The notes under the pieces are model-generated. The model was not told the origin of the DNA and did no database searches. It saw nothing but the letters and a program-made list of their open reading frames with translations. Shown here in pieces: positions 1-5,764 of a stretch of 6,948 nt of DNA. The DNA is taken from positions 1-6,948 of the forward strand of contig JAHEAT010000051.1 in NCBI GenBank assembly GCA_024642605.1, in the 5' to 3' direction. The first letter of the stretch is position 1. Every line of letters starts with the position of its first letter. Both the position numbers and the translations under genes were made by a program. Source of the DNA: Microbacteriaceae bacterium. GTDB taxonomy: Bacteria > Actinomycetota > Actinomycetes > Actinomycetales > Microbacteriaceae.

Positions 1-359
1 TCCCAGTGATCGGCGGCACGAGTTAGCGCGGCTTCGAAGAGAGCTTTCTGTGAATCGTCGGCATAGAACATCGCCGAGCGGTACTGAGTGCCAATGTCGT
101 TACCCTGACGGTTTAGCTGGCGTGGGTCGTGGATCGTGAAGAAAATGTCGAGAATAACTTCGGCGGGAATTTCAGTTTCTTCAAACACGATCCTGGCAAC
201 CTCGGCGTGCCCCGTATTGCCACCGCAAACGGCCTCATAACCCGGATTATCGAGCGAACCGCCCATGTAGCCAACCTCAACGTCTAGAACTCCAGCGAAC
301 TGCATGAAGCTGCTGTCGAGACACCAAAAACATCCACCAGCGAGAACAAAATTCATCAT
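1..359 (-). CDS. msrA: Peptide-methionine (S)-S-oxide reductase MsrA, 5' part (C-terminus cut by window edge)
   Basis: I translated this minus-strand frame by hand. It begins MMNFVLAGGCFWCLD and stays open to the window edge (119 full codons). MsrA reduces the S-epimer of methionine sulfoxide in oxidised proteins and in free form, in the cytoplasm. Visible hallmarks are the GCFWC motif with the expected catalytic Cys at residue 10 and a second Cys at 13, the VGYMGG segment, GNTGHAEV, and HDPRQLNRQGNDIGTQYRS, which is highly characteristic of the family. A further Cys lies in YEAVCGG. The remaining part of a typical 150-210 residue protein lies left of the window. Two ATGs stand in tandem (359 and 356). 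I chose 359 because a TAGGCT -10 box ends six bases before it, as in leaderless transcripts; 356 is possible. The gene diverges from the transporter-thioredoxin pair. Confidence 0.93.
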   Translation of the reverse strand, partial: MMNFVLAGGCFWCLDSSFMQFAGVLDVEVGYMGGSLDNPGYEAVCGGNTGHAEVARIVFEETEIPAEVILDIFFTIHDPRQLNRQGNDIGTQYRSAMFYADDSQKALFEAALTRAADHW

Positions 360-364
360 TTCTC

Positions 365-375
365 TAGCCTAGGCT
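365..375. promoter_or_regulatory. Divergent overlapping -10 boxes on the palindrome AGCCTAGGCT
   Basis: Bases 366-375 form a perfect 10-base palindrome, AGCCTAGGCT. Each strand therefore reads TAGGCT, a TANNNT-type -10 hexamer: 370-375 on plus and 371-366 on minus, sharing the two central bases. On minus, six bases separate the box from the msrA ATG at 359, the spacing expected when transcription starts at the start codon. On plus, nine bases separate it from the GTG at 385, giving at most a leader of about three bases. A weak minus-strand -35 candidate, TTTGGC, lies at 394-389 with a 17-base spacer; I see no good -35 for plus. The two promoters would compete for polymerase. The palindrome and spacings are visible; promoter function is inferred. 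Confidence 0.6.
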
Positions 376-384
376 GATAGCCAA

Positions 385-1356
385 GTGAGCCAAAATCTGG
401 CCGAATGGATTTCGATGACTCGACGACACCCAGCCCTGGGTGCAACCTACGCAATTGCGGGAGCATTGCTGTTTGGCATCAACGCCAGCACCTCCAAGTT
501 GATCATCTCGGCCGGCGTTTCACCCGCTCAAATTGTTCTATTTCGATCGCTTGCAACCGCGGTTATTGCAGCTATCGTGCTGTCACTAACCAACCGCGAT
601 GCGTTTCGAGTGCAGCTTCGTGAGTGGCCTCGGCTAATCGCCTTCGGTGTGTTTGGCGTTGCACTCATGCAGTGGGCCTATTCGCAGGCCGTGTTTAACC
701 TGCCCGTCGGCATTGCGCTTCTGGTTGAGTACACCGCGATCATCTGGGTTCCGCTGGTGTCAATGATGTGGTTTAGAACTAAGCCTTCTAGGCAGGTTTG
801 GCTTGGTGTCGCGTTGGTTATTGCCGGCCTAATTGTTGTTTCAAACATTTTTGGCGGCTCAAGCCTGTCGATCACGGGAGTGATTTTCGCGTTTCTAGCC
901 GCGATTTTTCTCACCTACTACTTCATCGTCGGCAAGCAACTGCAAGCGAGCCGAGACACCATGTCGACTCTCATGTACAGCATGTTGGTTTCGAGCGCGT
1001 TCTGGACGTGCATTCCCGGCTGGGCCGACAACCTACCTTCAGCAACGACGGATGTACAACTGCTGGGTGTCGGTAATCCTCCGGTTTCACTGTGGATGTC
1101 GCTGATTTGGCTAGGCATCATGGGTTCATTCGTTCCGATGTGGCTCTCGTACCGAGCGATGCACCACCTTACTTCAACGGCCGCGGGCATCGCGTCTACC
1201 TCAGAGACAGTATTCGCCTTCTTGTTTGGCATGGTTCTTCTCGGCGAAAACTTCACGGGAACACAATTGATAGGTGGAGTGTTGGTGCTCTCGGGAATTG
1301 TGGTCGCTCAAGTCGCTGAGCGAGCATCCGGGTCAGAAATGGAACAGCAAAGATGA
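385..1356 (+). CDS. EamA/DMT-family transporter, ten predicted membrane helices
   Basis: A 323-residue integral membrane protein of the drug/metabolite transporter superfamily, with two EamA repeats (about residues 17-155 and 163-311). Hydrophobic segments fall near 19-39, 48-69, 82-100, 106-128, 137-155, 163-182, 194-211, 235-255, 264-286 and 293-311. The end of the second repeat carries the family-typical LLGENFTGTQLIGGVLVLSG. Members export amino acids, metabolites or toxic compounds; the substrate cannot be read from this sequence. The GTG start at 385 lies nine bases after a TAGGCT box and has no clear Shine-Dalgarno sequence. An in-frame ATG at 415 (residue 11) is the alternative and would leave the membrane core intact. 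The stop overlaps the thioredoxin start in ATGA, implying cotranscription and coupled translation. The membrane-protein family is secure; the start is less so. Confidence 0.88.
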   Translation: MSQNLAEWISMTRRHPALGATYAIAGALLFGINASTSKLIISAGVSPAQIVLFRSLATAVIAAIVLSLTNRDAFRVQLREWPRLIAFGVFGVALMQWAYSQAVFNLPVGIALLVEYTAIIWVPLVSMMWFRTKPSRQVWLGVALVIAGLIVVSNIFGGSSLSITGVIFAFLAAIFLTYYFIVGKQLQASRDTMSTLMYSMLVSSAFWTCIPGWADNLPSATTDVQLLGVGNPPVSLWMSLIWLGIMGSFVPMWLSYRAMHHLTSTAAGIASTSETVFAFLFGMVLLGENFTGTQLIGGVLVLSGIVVAQVAERASGSEMEQQR

Positions 1357-1754
1357 GCACTATCGAACTTGGCAACGAAACCTTTACGCAAACGGTTTTA
1401 ACCGAGGGCATTACCATCGTTGATTTCTGGGCAGAATGGTGCGGCCCTTGCCGTCAATTCGGACCCGTCTTTGAAGAAGCTTCTACCCGACACGAAGACA
1501 TTAGATTTGCAAAGGTCAACACCGAACTAGAGCAACAGCTTGCTGGTGAGGCTGGAATCACTTCGATTCCAACTTTGATGGCCTTTCGAGATGGCGTGCT
1601 GCTGTTCAATCAGGCGGGCGCGCTTCCGGGTGAAGCTCTCGAGCAGCTGATTGCGGCACTAAGGGCCGTTGACATGGATGCGGTGCGAGCAGAAGTTGCC
1701 AAAGAACAAGCCGCGCACCAATCAGCAACTCAAGAAGTGGCTAACGAAAATTAG
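1353..1754 (+). CDS. trxA: Thioredoxin
   Basis: A 133-residue cytoplasmic thioredoxin-fold protein that reduces disulfides in client proteins. Residues 22-33 contain the buried Asp (D24) and the redox motif WCGPC (29-33), and SIPT at 71-74 supplies the cis-proline (P73) beside the active site. The thioredoxin fold occupies about residues 3-105. A charged, Ala/Gln/Glu-rich tail of about 28 residues follows, so the protein is longer than the usual 105-110 residue form; the tail has no motif I recognise. There is no signal peptide. The ATG overlaps the transporter stop by four bases, so translation is probably coupled. Its stop codon overlaps the stop of the convergent gene by four bases. Together with divergent msrA it could form a thioredoxin/methionine-sulfoxide-repair neighbourhood. 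Whether it is the main or an accessory thioredoxin is unknown. Confidence 0.9.
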   Translation: MSTIELGNETFTQTVLTEGITIVDFWAEWCGPCRQFGPVFEEASTRHEDIRFAKVNTELEQQLAGEAGITSIPTLMAFRDGVLLFNQAGALPGEALEQLIAALRAVDMDAVRAEVAKEQAAHQSATQEVANEN

Positions 1755-3256
1755 CTTTTCGGCACAAACGCCGCGCCAATCGGAATCTCTCTAATCCAGG
1801 CTCCGTCCGGGATGTCTTGCCGGTGATAGGCCCCGCCAACCTTGGCAATAAAAGTTGTCGAACCGCCACCATCAACCGTCACAGCATCAGTTGCTCCGAG
1901 TTCACGAAGCCATGTGGTCATCTGATGCACTGTGCTTCCGCCCTGGCGAAAGAAGAAATCGTTCAGATTGAGGCCGGAGCTCGAAGTGACCAGCCACACC
2001 TGACCAGTGGCGTTGTTCCATCCGATCGCTGTTCTCGGTCGTATGACTTCGAGGTTCGGAAAACAAATCTGCACCGTCGCGCTCTTCTTTAAAAGATCGC
2101 CGCCTCTGCCCGATGCGTGCAAAAGTCGAAGCCCCGAGCGGTTCTTGTAATCGTTTCGCACGTTCACTTTTTCGCCCACAGTTGCCGCCTTGTAAACATC
2201 TAGGCCATCGTCGCCGAGTTGAATAACTTTGCCGCCGGCCGGCACCGTCTCTGGTGAACCACCCCAAAACTTTGCCGCGAGGTTTGATTGGTTGTCGAGT
2301 ACCAGCGTGTAACGGGCTTGGAGAGTTGGACGAGTGGTTGTGTAGTTGGAGTCATAAAGGTTTGCAGCTTTGAAATCGAGCGAGTCTGAGTTGACACTCC
2401 TTACCCGCACCGAGGCTGATCCAACCGAAACTAAACCGTAAGCCCAAATACGGTCAGACACCATAACGTTGTGCGACTGGGGCATTACGGGCAATCGATA
2501 GGTGACCTTTGAGCCAACCTTGAGCTGTCGGATTTTGTTGGCGTGAGCACCTTTCGCAACAATCAGGTAGCCGCCAGCTAACTTTTTGGTTGCGCCTTTC
2601 GACATCACTTTGGCGACTTTGCCGTTCAATATCCAAACGGCTGCCTGGTGAACCGGAAGCTTGCGTAGAACCGCATCGTAGGTAATCACAGTTGCCGAAG
2701 AGCTCGCCGGTAGAACACCAGTGTTTACACCAGAAACAACCACGCCGACAGCGCCTATCTTCATGGTTGAAGTGCCGGGATAACCGCCGCTTTTTGTGTA
2801 AGGCATCACAGCAGACGCCACAACGTTTGTCGAGTGTGCAGGTGCATAGGTGAGTTCTCCGTTACGCAGCATCGCGCTAAAAGGAAATCTAGTGCCTTCG
2901 TTGTAGTAATCGGTGTTGATGTAAGCAATCGCAGAGGCATCGGAGGCGAGCTTGTATTGCGAAGAAGTTTCTCCCGCGCGGTTAGAAGGCGCGGCCCAGT
3001 CGACCTTGCTGAGGGTTCCTTTGGCCCAGATCAACCGGGTGGGTAGCCCTCCATTGTTGGCTACCCCGGCATTGAAGTCGGCCTTACCGAGCTCTACCCC
3101 GTAATCGAGAAGGTCTACCGTACGTGAGGTGGCATTGGTTAGCGGAGTAGTAGATGCGCAACCGTAATCGGCAAAGGCGGCCATCGGAACAGCGAGTGCA
3201 GCAACCAAGCCAGCGACAATAATGCTGGCGAAAGCGCGGCGGGAACGAATGTTCAT
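1751..3256 (-). CDS. Secreted phosphodiester glycosidase (NAGPA-domain) family protein
   Basis: Predicted 501-residue exported protein. From the ATG at 3256 it begins MNIRSRRAFASIIVAGLVAA, a basic N-region plus hydrophobic core, with a likely signal-peptidase cut after AFA (27-29). The frame extends upstream to a GTG at 3289, but that would place a non-signal-like extension over the -10 box, so I prefer 3256 (GTG at 3259 is also possible). The family (PF09992, exopolysaccharide/NAGPA type) is indicated by AYINTDYYN (111-119), RPRTAIGWNN (406-415), and near the C-terminus the hallmark VDGGGSTT (461-468). Family members remove sugar caps from phosphodiesters, as in human NAGPA, or act on cell-surface glycans; the substrate here is unknown. 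Residues 221-255 and 332-368 look like two copies of one beta-rich module. It has its own promoter and no operon partner. Its stop overlaps the thioredoxin stop. Confidence 0.85.
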   Translation of the reverse strand: MNIRSRRAFASIIVAGLVAALAVPMAAFADYGCASTTPLTNATSRTVDLLDYGVELGKADFNAGVANNGGLPTRLIWAKGTLSKVDWAAPSNRAGETSSQYKLASDASAIAYINTDYYNEGTRFPFSAMLRNGELTYAPAHSTNVVASAVMPYTKSGGYPGTSTMKIGAVGVVVSGVNTGVLPASSSATVITYDAVLRKLPVHQAAVWILNGKVAKVMSKGATKKLAGGYLIVAKGAHANKIRQLKVGSKVTYRLPVMPQSHNVMVSDRIWAYGLVSVGSASVRVRSVNSDSLDFKAANLYDSNYTTTRPTLQARYTLVLDNQSNLAAKFWGGSPETVPAGGKVIQLGDDGLDVYKAATVGEKVNVRNDYKNRSGLRLLHASGRGGDLLKKSATVQICFPNLEVIRPRTAIGWNNATGQVWLVTSSSGLNLNDFFFRQGGSTVHQMTTWLRELGATDAVTVDGGGSTTFIAKVGGAYHRQDIPDGAWIREIPIGAAFVPKS

Positions 3257-3263
3257 CACACTT

Positions 3264-3269
3264 AGGCTA
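3264..3269 (-). promoter_or_regulatory. Predicted -10 box (TAGCCT) of the NAGPA-domain gene
   Basis: On the minus strand TAGCCT reads 3269-3264, followed by seven bases and then the ATG at 3256, or four bases and a GTG at 3259. Seven bases is the usual -10 to +1 distance, so the transcript probably starts at or beside the ATG, making it leaderless. This position lies inside the longer frame that begins at 3289 and argues against that longer start. I see no convincing -35 element; TGACGG lies upstream, but with a 19-base spacer. Confidence 0.55.
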
Positions 3270-3300
3270 TTCCACCTGCACTCCTCCACCGTCAGAAATC

Positions 3301-3353
3301 TCGGTTAGTTTGCTGTGAAAATGCGGGCAATCTATAGGTTTTGAGTCGGTTAG
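3301..3353 (+). repeat. Short direct repeat TCGGTTAG in the divergent intergenic region
   Basis: TCGGTTAG occurs at 3301-3308 and again at 3346-3353, 45 bases apart start to start. The second copy runs into the TAGGCT box at 3351-3356. Such a pair could be half-sites for a regulator of the decarboxylase operon. However, an 8-base match within 133 bases can arise by chance, and no regulator gene is present in the window. Confidence 0.25.
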
Positions 3354-3367
3354 GCTTTTTCTAGATT
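3351..3367 (+). promoter_or_regulatory. Candidate -10 boxes (TAGGCT, TAGATT) of the decarboxylase operon
   Basis: Two TANNNT hexamers precede the decarboxylase gene: TAGGCT at 3351-3356 and TAGATT at 3362-3367. The second has TTGAGT at 3341-3346 as a possible -35, but the spacer is only 15 bases. The first is the same hexamer used at the msrA/transporter promoter but lacks a good -35. Either would give a leader of roughly 15-30 bases carrying a Shine-Dalgarno sequence, unlike the leaderless arrangement of the other promoters in this window. Which box is used cannot be decided by reading. Confidence 0.45.
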
Positions 3368-3378
3368 CGGCGATGAAT

Positions 3379-3384
3379 GAGAGG
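3379..3384 (+). promoter_or_regulatory. Ribosome binding site GAGAGG supporting the GTG start at 3390
   Basis: GAGAGG lies five bases before the GTG at 3390, a good Shine-Dalgarno position. It fixes the start of the decarboxylase at the GTG; the next in-frame ATG is residue 7. Confidence 0.65.
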
Positions 3385-3389
3385 CGACA

Positions 3390-4769
3390 GTGACCGCGGC
3401 ACCCAAGATGCACTCCATTAGTGCCGACAGCGAAAAGCTCCGCGAGGCGATTCTCGATTACGCGCGAACCCGCATGTCATACGACGCCGTGCCACTTGAT
3501 TCGCCAGCAACTCTGGCGTATTTGCAAACCCACGCTGCCAACACCGTAAACGAAGCTGGTTTGGGTGGCGACGCAGCGTTGGCCGTATTCACCGATGTTC
3601 TCGCTCCCGCTTGCCTATCGACCGATCATCCCGGCTACGTGTCATTCATACCAACCGCGCCTACCGCCGCGGCCACCGCGTTTGACCTGGTGGTGTCGGC
3701 CTCGTCGATCTACGGCGGGTCTTGGATGGAAGGTGCAGGTGCTGTCTTTGCGGAAAACGAAGTTTTGGCTTGGCTCGCCACCGAGGTTGGGTTGCCCGAT
3801 TCGGCCGGTGGCGTGTTTGTTCAAGGCGGCACTCTAGGAAACCTGTCGGCCCTGGTTGCTGCCCGCCACACGGCTCAGGTAGCCCTTTCGGCTGCTGGTA
3901 AGCCAAGGCCGACTCGATGGAAGTTTGTTTGTTCGGCAGAAGCGCACTCATCGCTAAAAGCGGCGGCCAACGTCATGGATGTTGACATCGTCAAGGCATC
4001 GGTGGGGGCCGATGGTCGCCTCACCGGAGCCGCAGTTGAGCAAGCGCTAAGCGAGGCCGGCGACGGTGTTTTCGCCGTAGTGGCAACCGCAGGTACGACG
4101 AACTTCGGAATCGTCGATCGTCTTCGCGAGGTTGGCGACGTAGCCAAAGCTCACGGGCTTTGGTACCACATCGATGGAGCGTATGGCTTGGCCGCGATTC
4201 TCGCTTCTGAAACCCGCGCCCTGTTTGACGGCACAGAACTTGCCGACTCTTTCATCGTTGACCCTCACAAGTGGCTATATGCCCCTTTCGACGCCTGCGC
4301 TTTGGTCTACAGAGAGCCCGCGCTAGCTAAGGCCGCGCATGCGCAGCACGGAGAGTACCTAGACACTCTCACCGACTCTGGCGAATGGAACCCGAGCGAC
4401 TACGCTTACAACCTCACGCGCCGAGTAAGAGGGCTTCCGCTGTGGTTTTCACTCGCAACCTACGGTGTCGGGGCTTATCGTGAGGCGATAGCGCAGAACA
4501 TCCATGTGACGCACGAAATTGCCGAGGTCATTCGTGCCAACCCAAAGCTGCGCCTCGTTCGTGAACCAGAACTCAGCGTGGTGGTATTCGAACGCGAAGG
4601 TTGGCAACTGCCCGACTACGAGGCATGGAGCCAACGGCTTTTGGAGTCTGGACTCGGGCTCGTGGTGCCTTCGTCGCACCGGGGCCGACCCAACACCCGC
4701 TTTGCAATCATCAACCCAGACACCACCACCGAGCTGCTGGTGAAGATTCTCGATTCGATGGAGCAGTAA
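3390..4769 (+). CDS. PLP-dependent amino acid decarboxylase, PF00282 family (possible arginine decarboxylase by context)
   Basis: A 459-residue cytoplasmic PLP enzyme of the group II decarboxylase family, which includes aromatic-amino-acid, glutamate, diaminobutyrate and lysine (DesA-type) decarboxylases. Visible landmarks in order: HPGYVSFIP (80-88), GGSWMEGAGAVFAENE (109-124), the phosphate-binding GGTLGNLSAL (146-155), AEAHSSLK with the ring-stacking His186, VVATAGTTNFG (230-240), YHIDGAYG with Asp262 for the pyridine nitrogen, and DPHKW with the Schiff-base Lys294. All catalytic residues are present, so the enzyme is probably active. Length is normal for the family. It leads an operon: its TAA overlaps the next ATG by one base (TAATG), and the next two genes encode agmatine-to-putrescine enzymes. 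That suggests arginine as substrate and agmatine as product, but the family alone would more often suggest an aromatic substrate. Family assignment is firm; substrate is inference. Confidence 0.9.
   Translation: MTAAPKMHSISADSEKLREAILDYARTRMSYDAVPLDSPATLAYLQTHAANTVNEAGLGGDAALAVFTDVLAPACLSTDHPGYVSFIPTAPTAAATAFDLVVSASSIYGGSWMEGAGAVFAENEVLAWLATEVGLPDSAGGVFVQGGTLGNLSALVAARHTAQVALSAAGKPRPTRWKFVCSAEAHSSLKAAANVMDVDIVKASVGADGRLTGAAVEQALSEAGDGVFAVVATAGTTNFGIVDRLREVGDVAKAHGLWYHIDGAYGLAAILASETRALFDGTELADSFIVDPHKWLYAPFDACALVYREPALAKAAHAQHGEYLDTLTDSGEWNPSDYAYNLTRRVRGLPLWFSLATYGVGAYREAIAQNIHVTHEIAEVIRANPKLRLVREPELSVVVFEREGWQLPDYEAWSQRLLESGLGLVVPSSHRGRPNTRFAIINPDTTTELLVKILDSMEQ
4760..4763 (+). promoter_or_regulatory. 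Ribosome binding site GGAG for the amidase gene, inside the decarboxylase 3' end
   Basis: GGAG lies five bases before the ATG at 4769 and within the last codons of the decarboxylase. It supports the 4769 start over the longer upstream frame and suits reinitiation at the TAATG junction. Confidence 0.6.
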
Positions 4770-5764
4770 TGAAAATCACCATTGCACCAAAACTGGACTC
4801 GCTATCGCGTGTTAAGCCCGCAACCCGATCCCCGTACCGCGTCGCGCTGGTGCAAACCCGCTGGCACGAATCAACAGATGAGCACCTGAGCGTTCTCAAC
4901 CGCGGCATCGAACTCGCCGCAGATGCCGGGGCCAAGGCGGTTTTTCTACCCGAACTCACGCTAAGCCGCTACCCCGCCGATCAACTGCCCGCTGGTGTTC
5001 CAAACCAGCTCGCCGAGCCGCTTTTAGAGGGCCCAACCTTCGCGTTCGCGGCATCGGCAGCAAAAAAGTTTGGTGTGGTTGTTCACGCATCGCTTTATGA
5101 GTTTCAAGATTTTTCCGATGGCCGCGCTTTGAACACTGCCATCATGGTGTCGCCCGCTGGCGAACTTTTGGCGCGAACCCCAAAGTTGCACATTCCGGTA
5201 ACCGCGGGCTATTACGAAGACAAATACTTTCAACCAGGCCCAGCCGATGGCGACCCGTATAAGGTTTATTCACTCGAGCATGACAACGCGTCGGCAACTA
5301 TTGGGCTGCCAACCTGCTGGGATGAATGGTTTCCGGAGGTAGCCCGCAACTACTCGCTTCGCGGAGCCGAGATTTTGGTTTACCCTACAGCGATCGGCTC
5401 TGAGCCCGACCACCCCGACTTCGATACTCAGCCGCTTTGGCAGCAGGTCATTGTTGGCAATGGAATTGCGAACGGCACATTCATGGTGGTTCCGAACCGC
5501 TACGGAAACGAAGGTGCGCTCAACTTCTATGGGTCAAGCTTCATTAGCGACCCATACGGGCGTGTTCTTGCCCAAGCTGGCAGAGATACCGATGAGACAC
5601 TCATTGCCGACCTCGACCTCGATCAGCGCCGCGACTGGCTAGACCTCTTTCCATTCTTAGCCACGCGTCGCCCAGACACTTACTATCTGCTCACCGAACC
5701 GGTGCAAAACCCTCGCGAAGCCAACGGTGATTCGGCTAGCGGGGGCATCGCGGGTGTGCGATGA
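4769..5764 (+). CDS. aguB: N-carbamoylputrescine amidase-like carbon-nitrogen hydrolase
   Basis: A 331-residue nitrilase-superfamily enzyme. By its closest motifs it hydrolyses N-carbamoylputrescine to putrescine, ammonia and CO2, the last step of the agmatine route. The catalytic triad is visible: Glu62 in FLPELTLSRYP, Lys139 in PKLHIP, and Cys183 in GLPTCWDEWFPE. CWDxWFPE together with YPTAIGSEP (205-213) is typical of the AguB branch rather than general nitrilases. The region around GYYEDKYFQPG (148-157) also matches that branch. Pro181-Thr182 before the Cys replaces the Gly-Ile I would expect there. About 22 residues precede the first strand (YRVALVQT), slightly longer than usual. The open frame extends upstream to 4601, but that part overlaps the decarboxylase in another frame; I use 4769 because of the RBS and the TAATG junction. 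Its stop overlaps the next gene by four bases. Confidence 0.87.
   Translation: MKITIAPKLDSLSRVKPATRSPYRVALVQTRWHESTDEHLSVLNRGIELAADAGAKAVFLPELTLSRYPADQLPAGVPNQLAEPLLEGPTFAFAASAAKKFGVVVHASLYEFQDFSDGRALNTAIMVSPAGELLARTPKLHIPVTAGYYEDKYFQPGPADGDPYKVYSLEHDNASATIGLPTCWDEWFPEVARNYSLRGAEILVYPTAIGSEPDHPDFDTQPLWQQVIVGNGIANGTFMVVPNRYGNEGALNFYGSSFISDPYGRVLAQAGRDTDETLIADLDLDQRRDWLDLFPFLATRRPDTYYLLTEPVQNPREANGDSASGGIAGVR

Noticed and set aside
918..1256. A 112-codon minus-strand open frame inside the transporter gene
   Set aside because: No motif, no RBS and full overlap with a convincing membrane protein; it is a shadow frame.
3257..3289. An 11-codon extension of the NAGPA-domain gene to a GTG at 3289, despite a purine-rich GGTGGAGGAG stretch nearby
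   Set aside because: The extension would cover the TAGCCT box and spoil an otherwise textbook signal peptide that begins at MNIRSRR. The purine-rich stretch overlaps the 3289 GTG instead of preceding it at Shine-Dalgarno distance.
3257..3389. Riboswitch or small RNA in the largest intergenic region
   Set aside because: No strong stem-loops, terminator or known aptamer pattern are visible, and the predicted operon leader is only about 15-30 bases, too short for a riboswitch.
4601..4768. A 56-codon N-terminal extension of the amidase frame
   Set aside because: It lies entirely over the decarboxylase in another frame, its sequence (RHHHRAAG-like) is unlike any nitrilase N-terminus, and a proper RBS and TAATG junction support the ATG at 4769.
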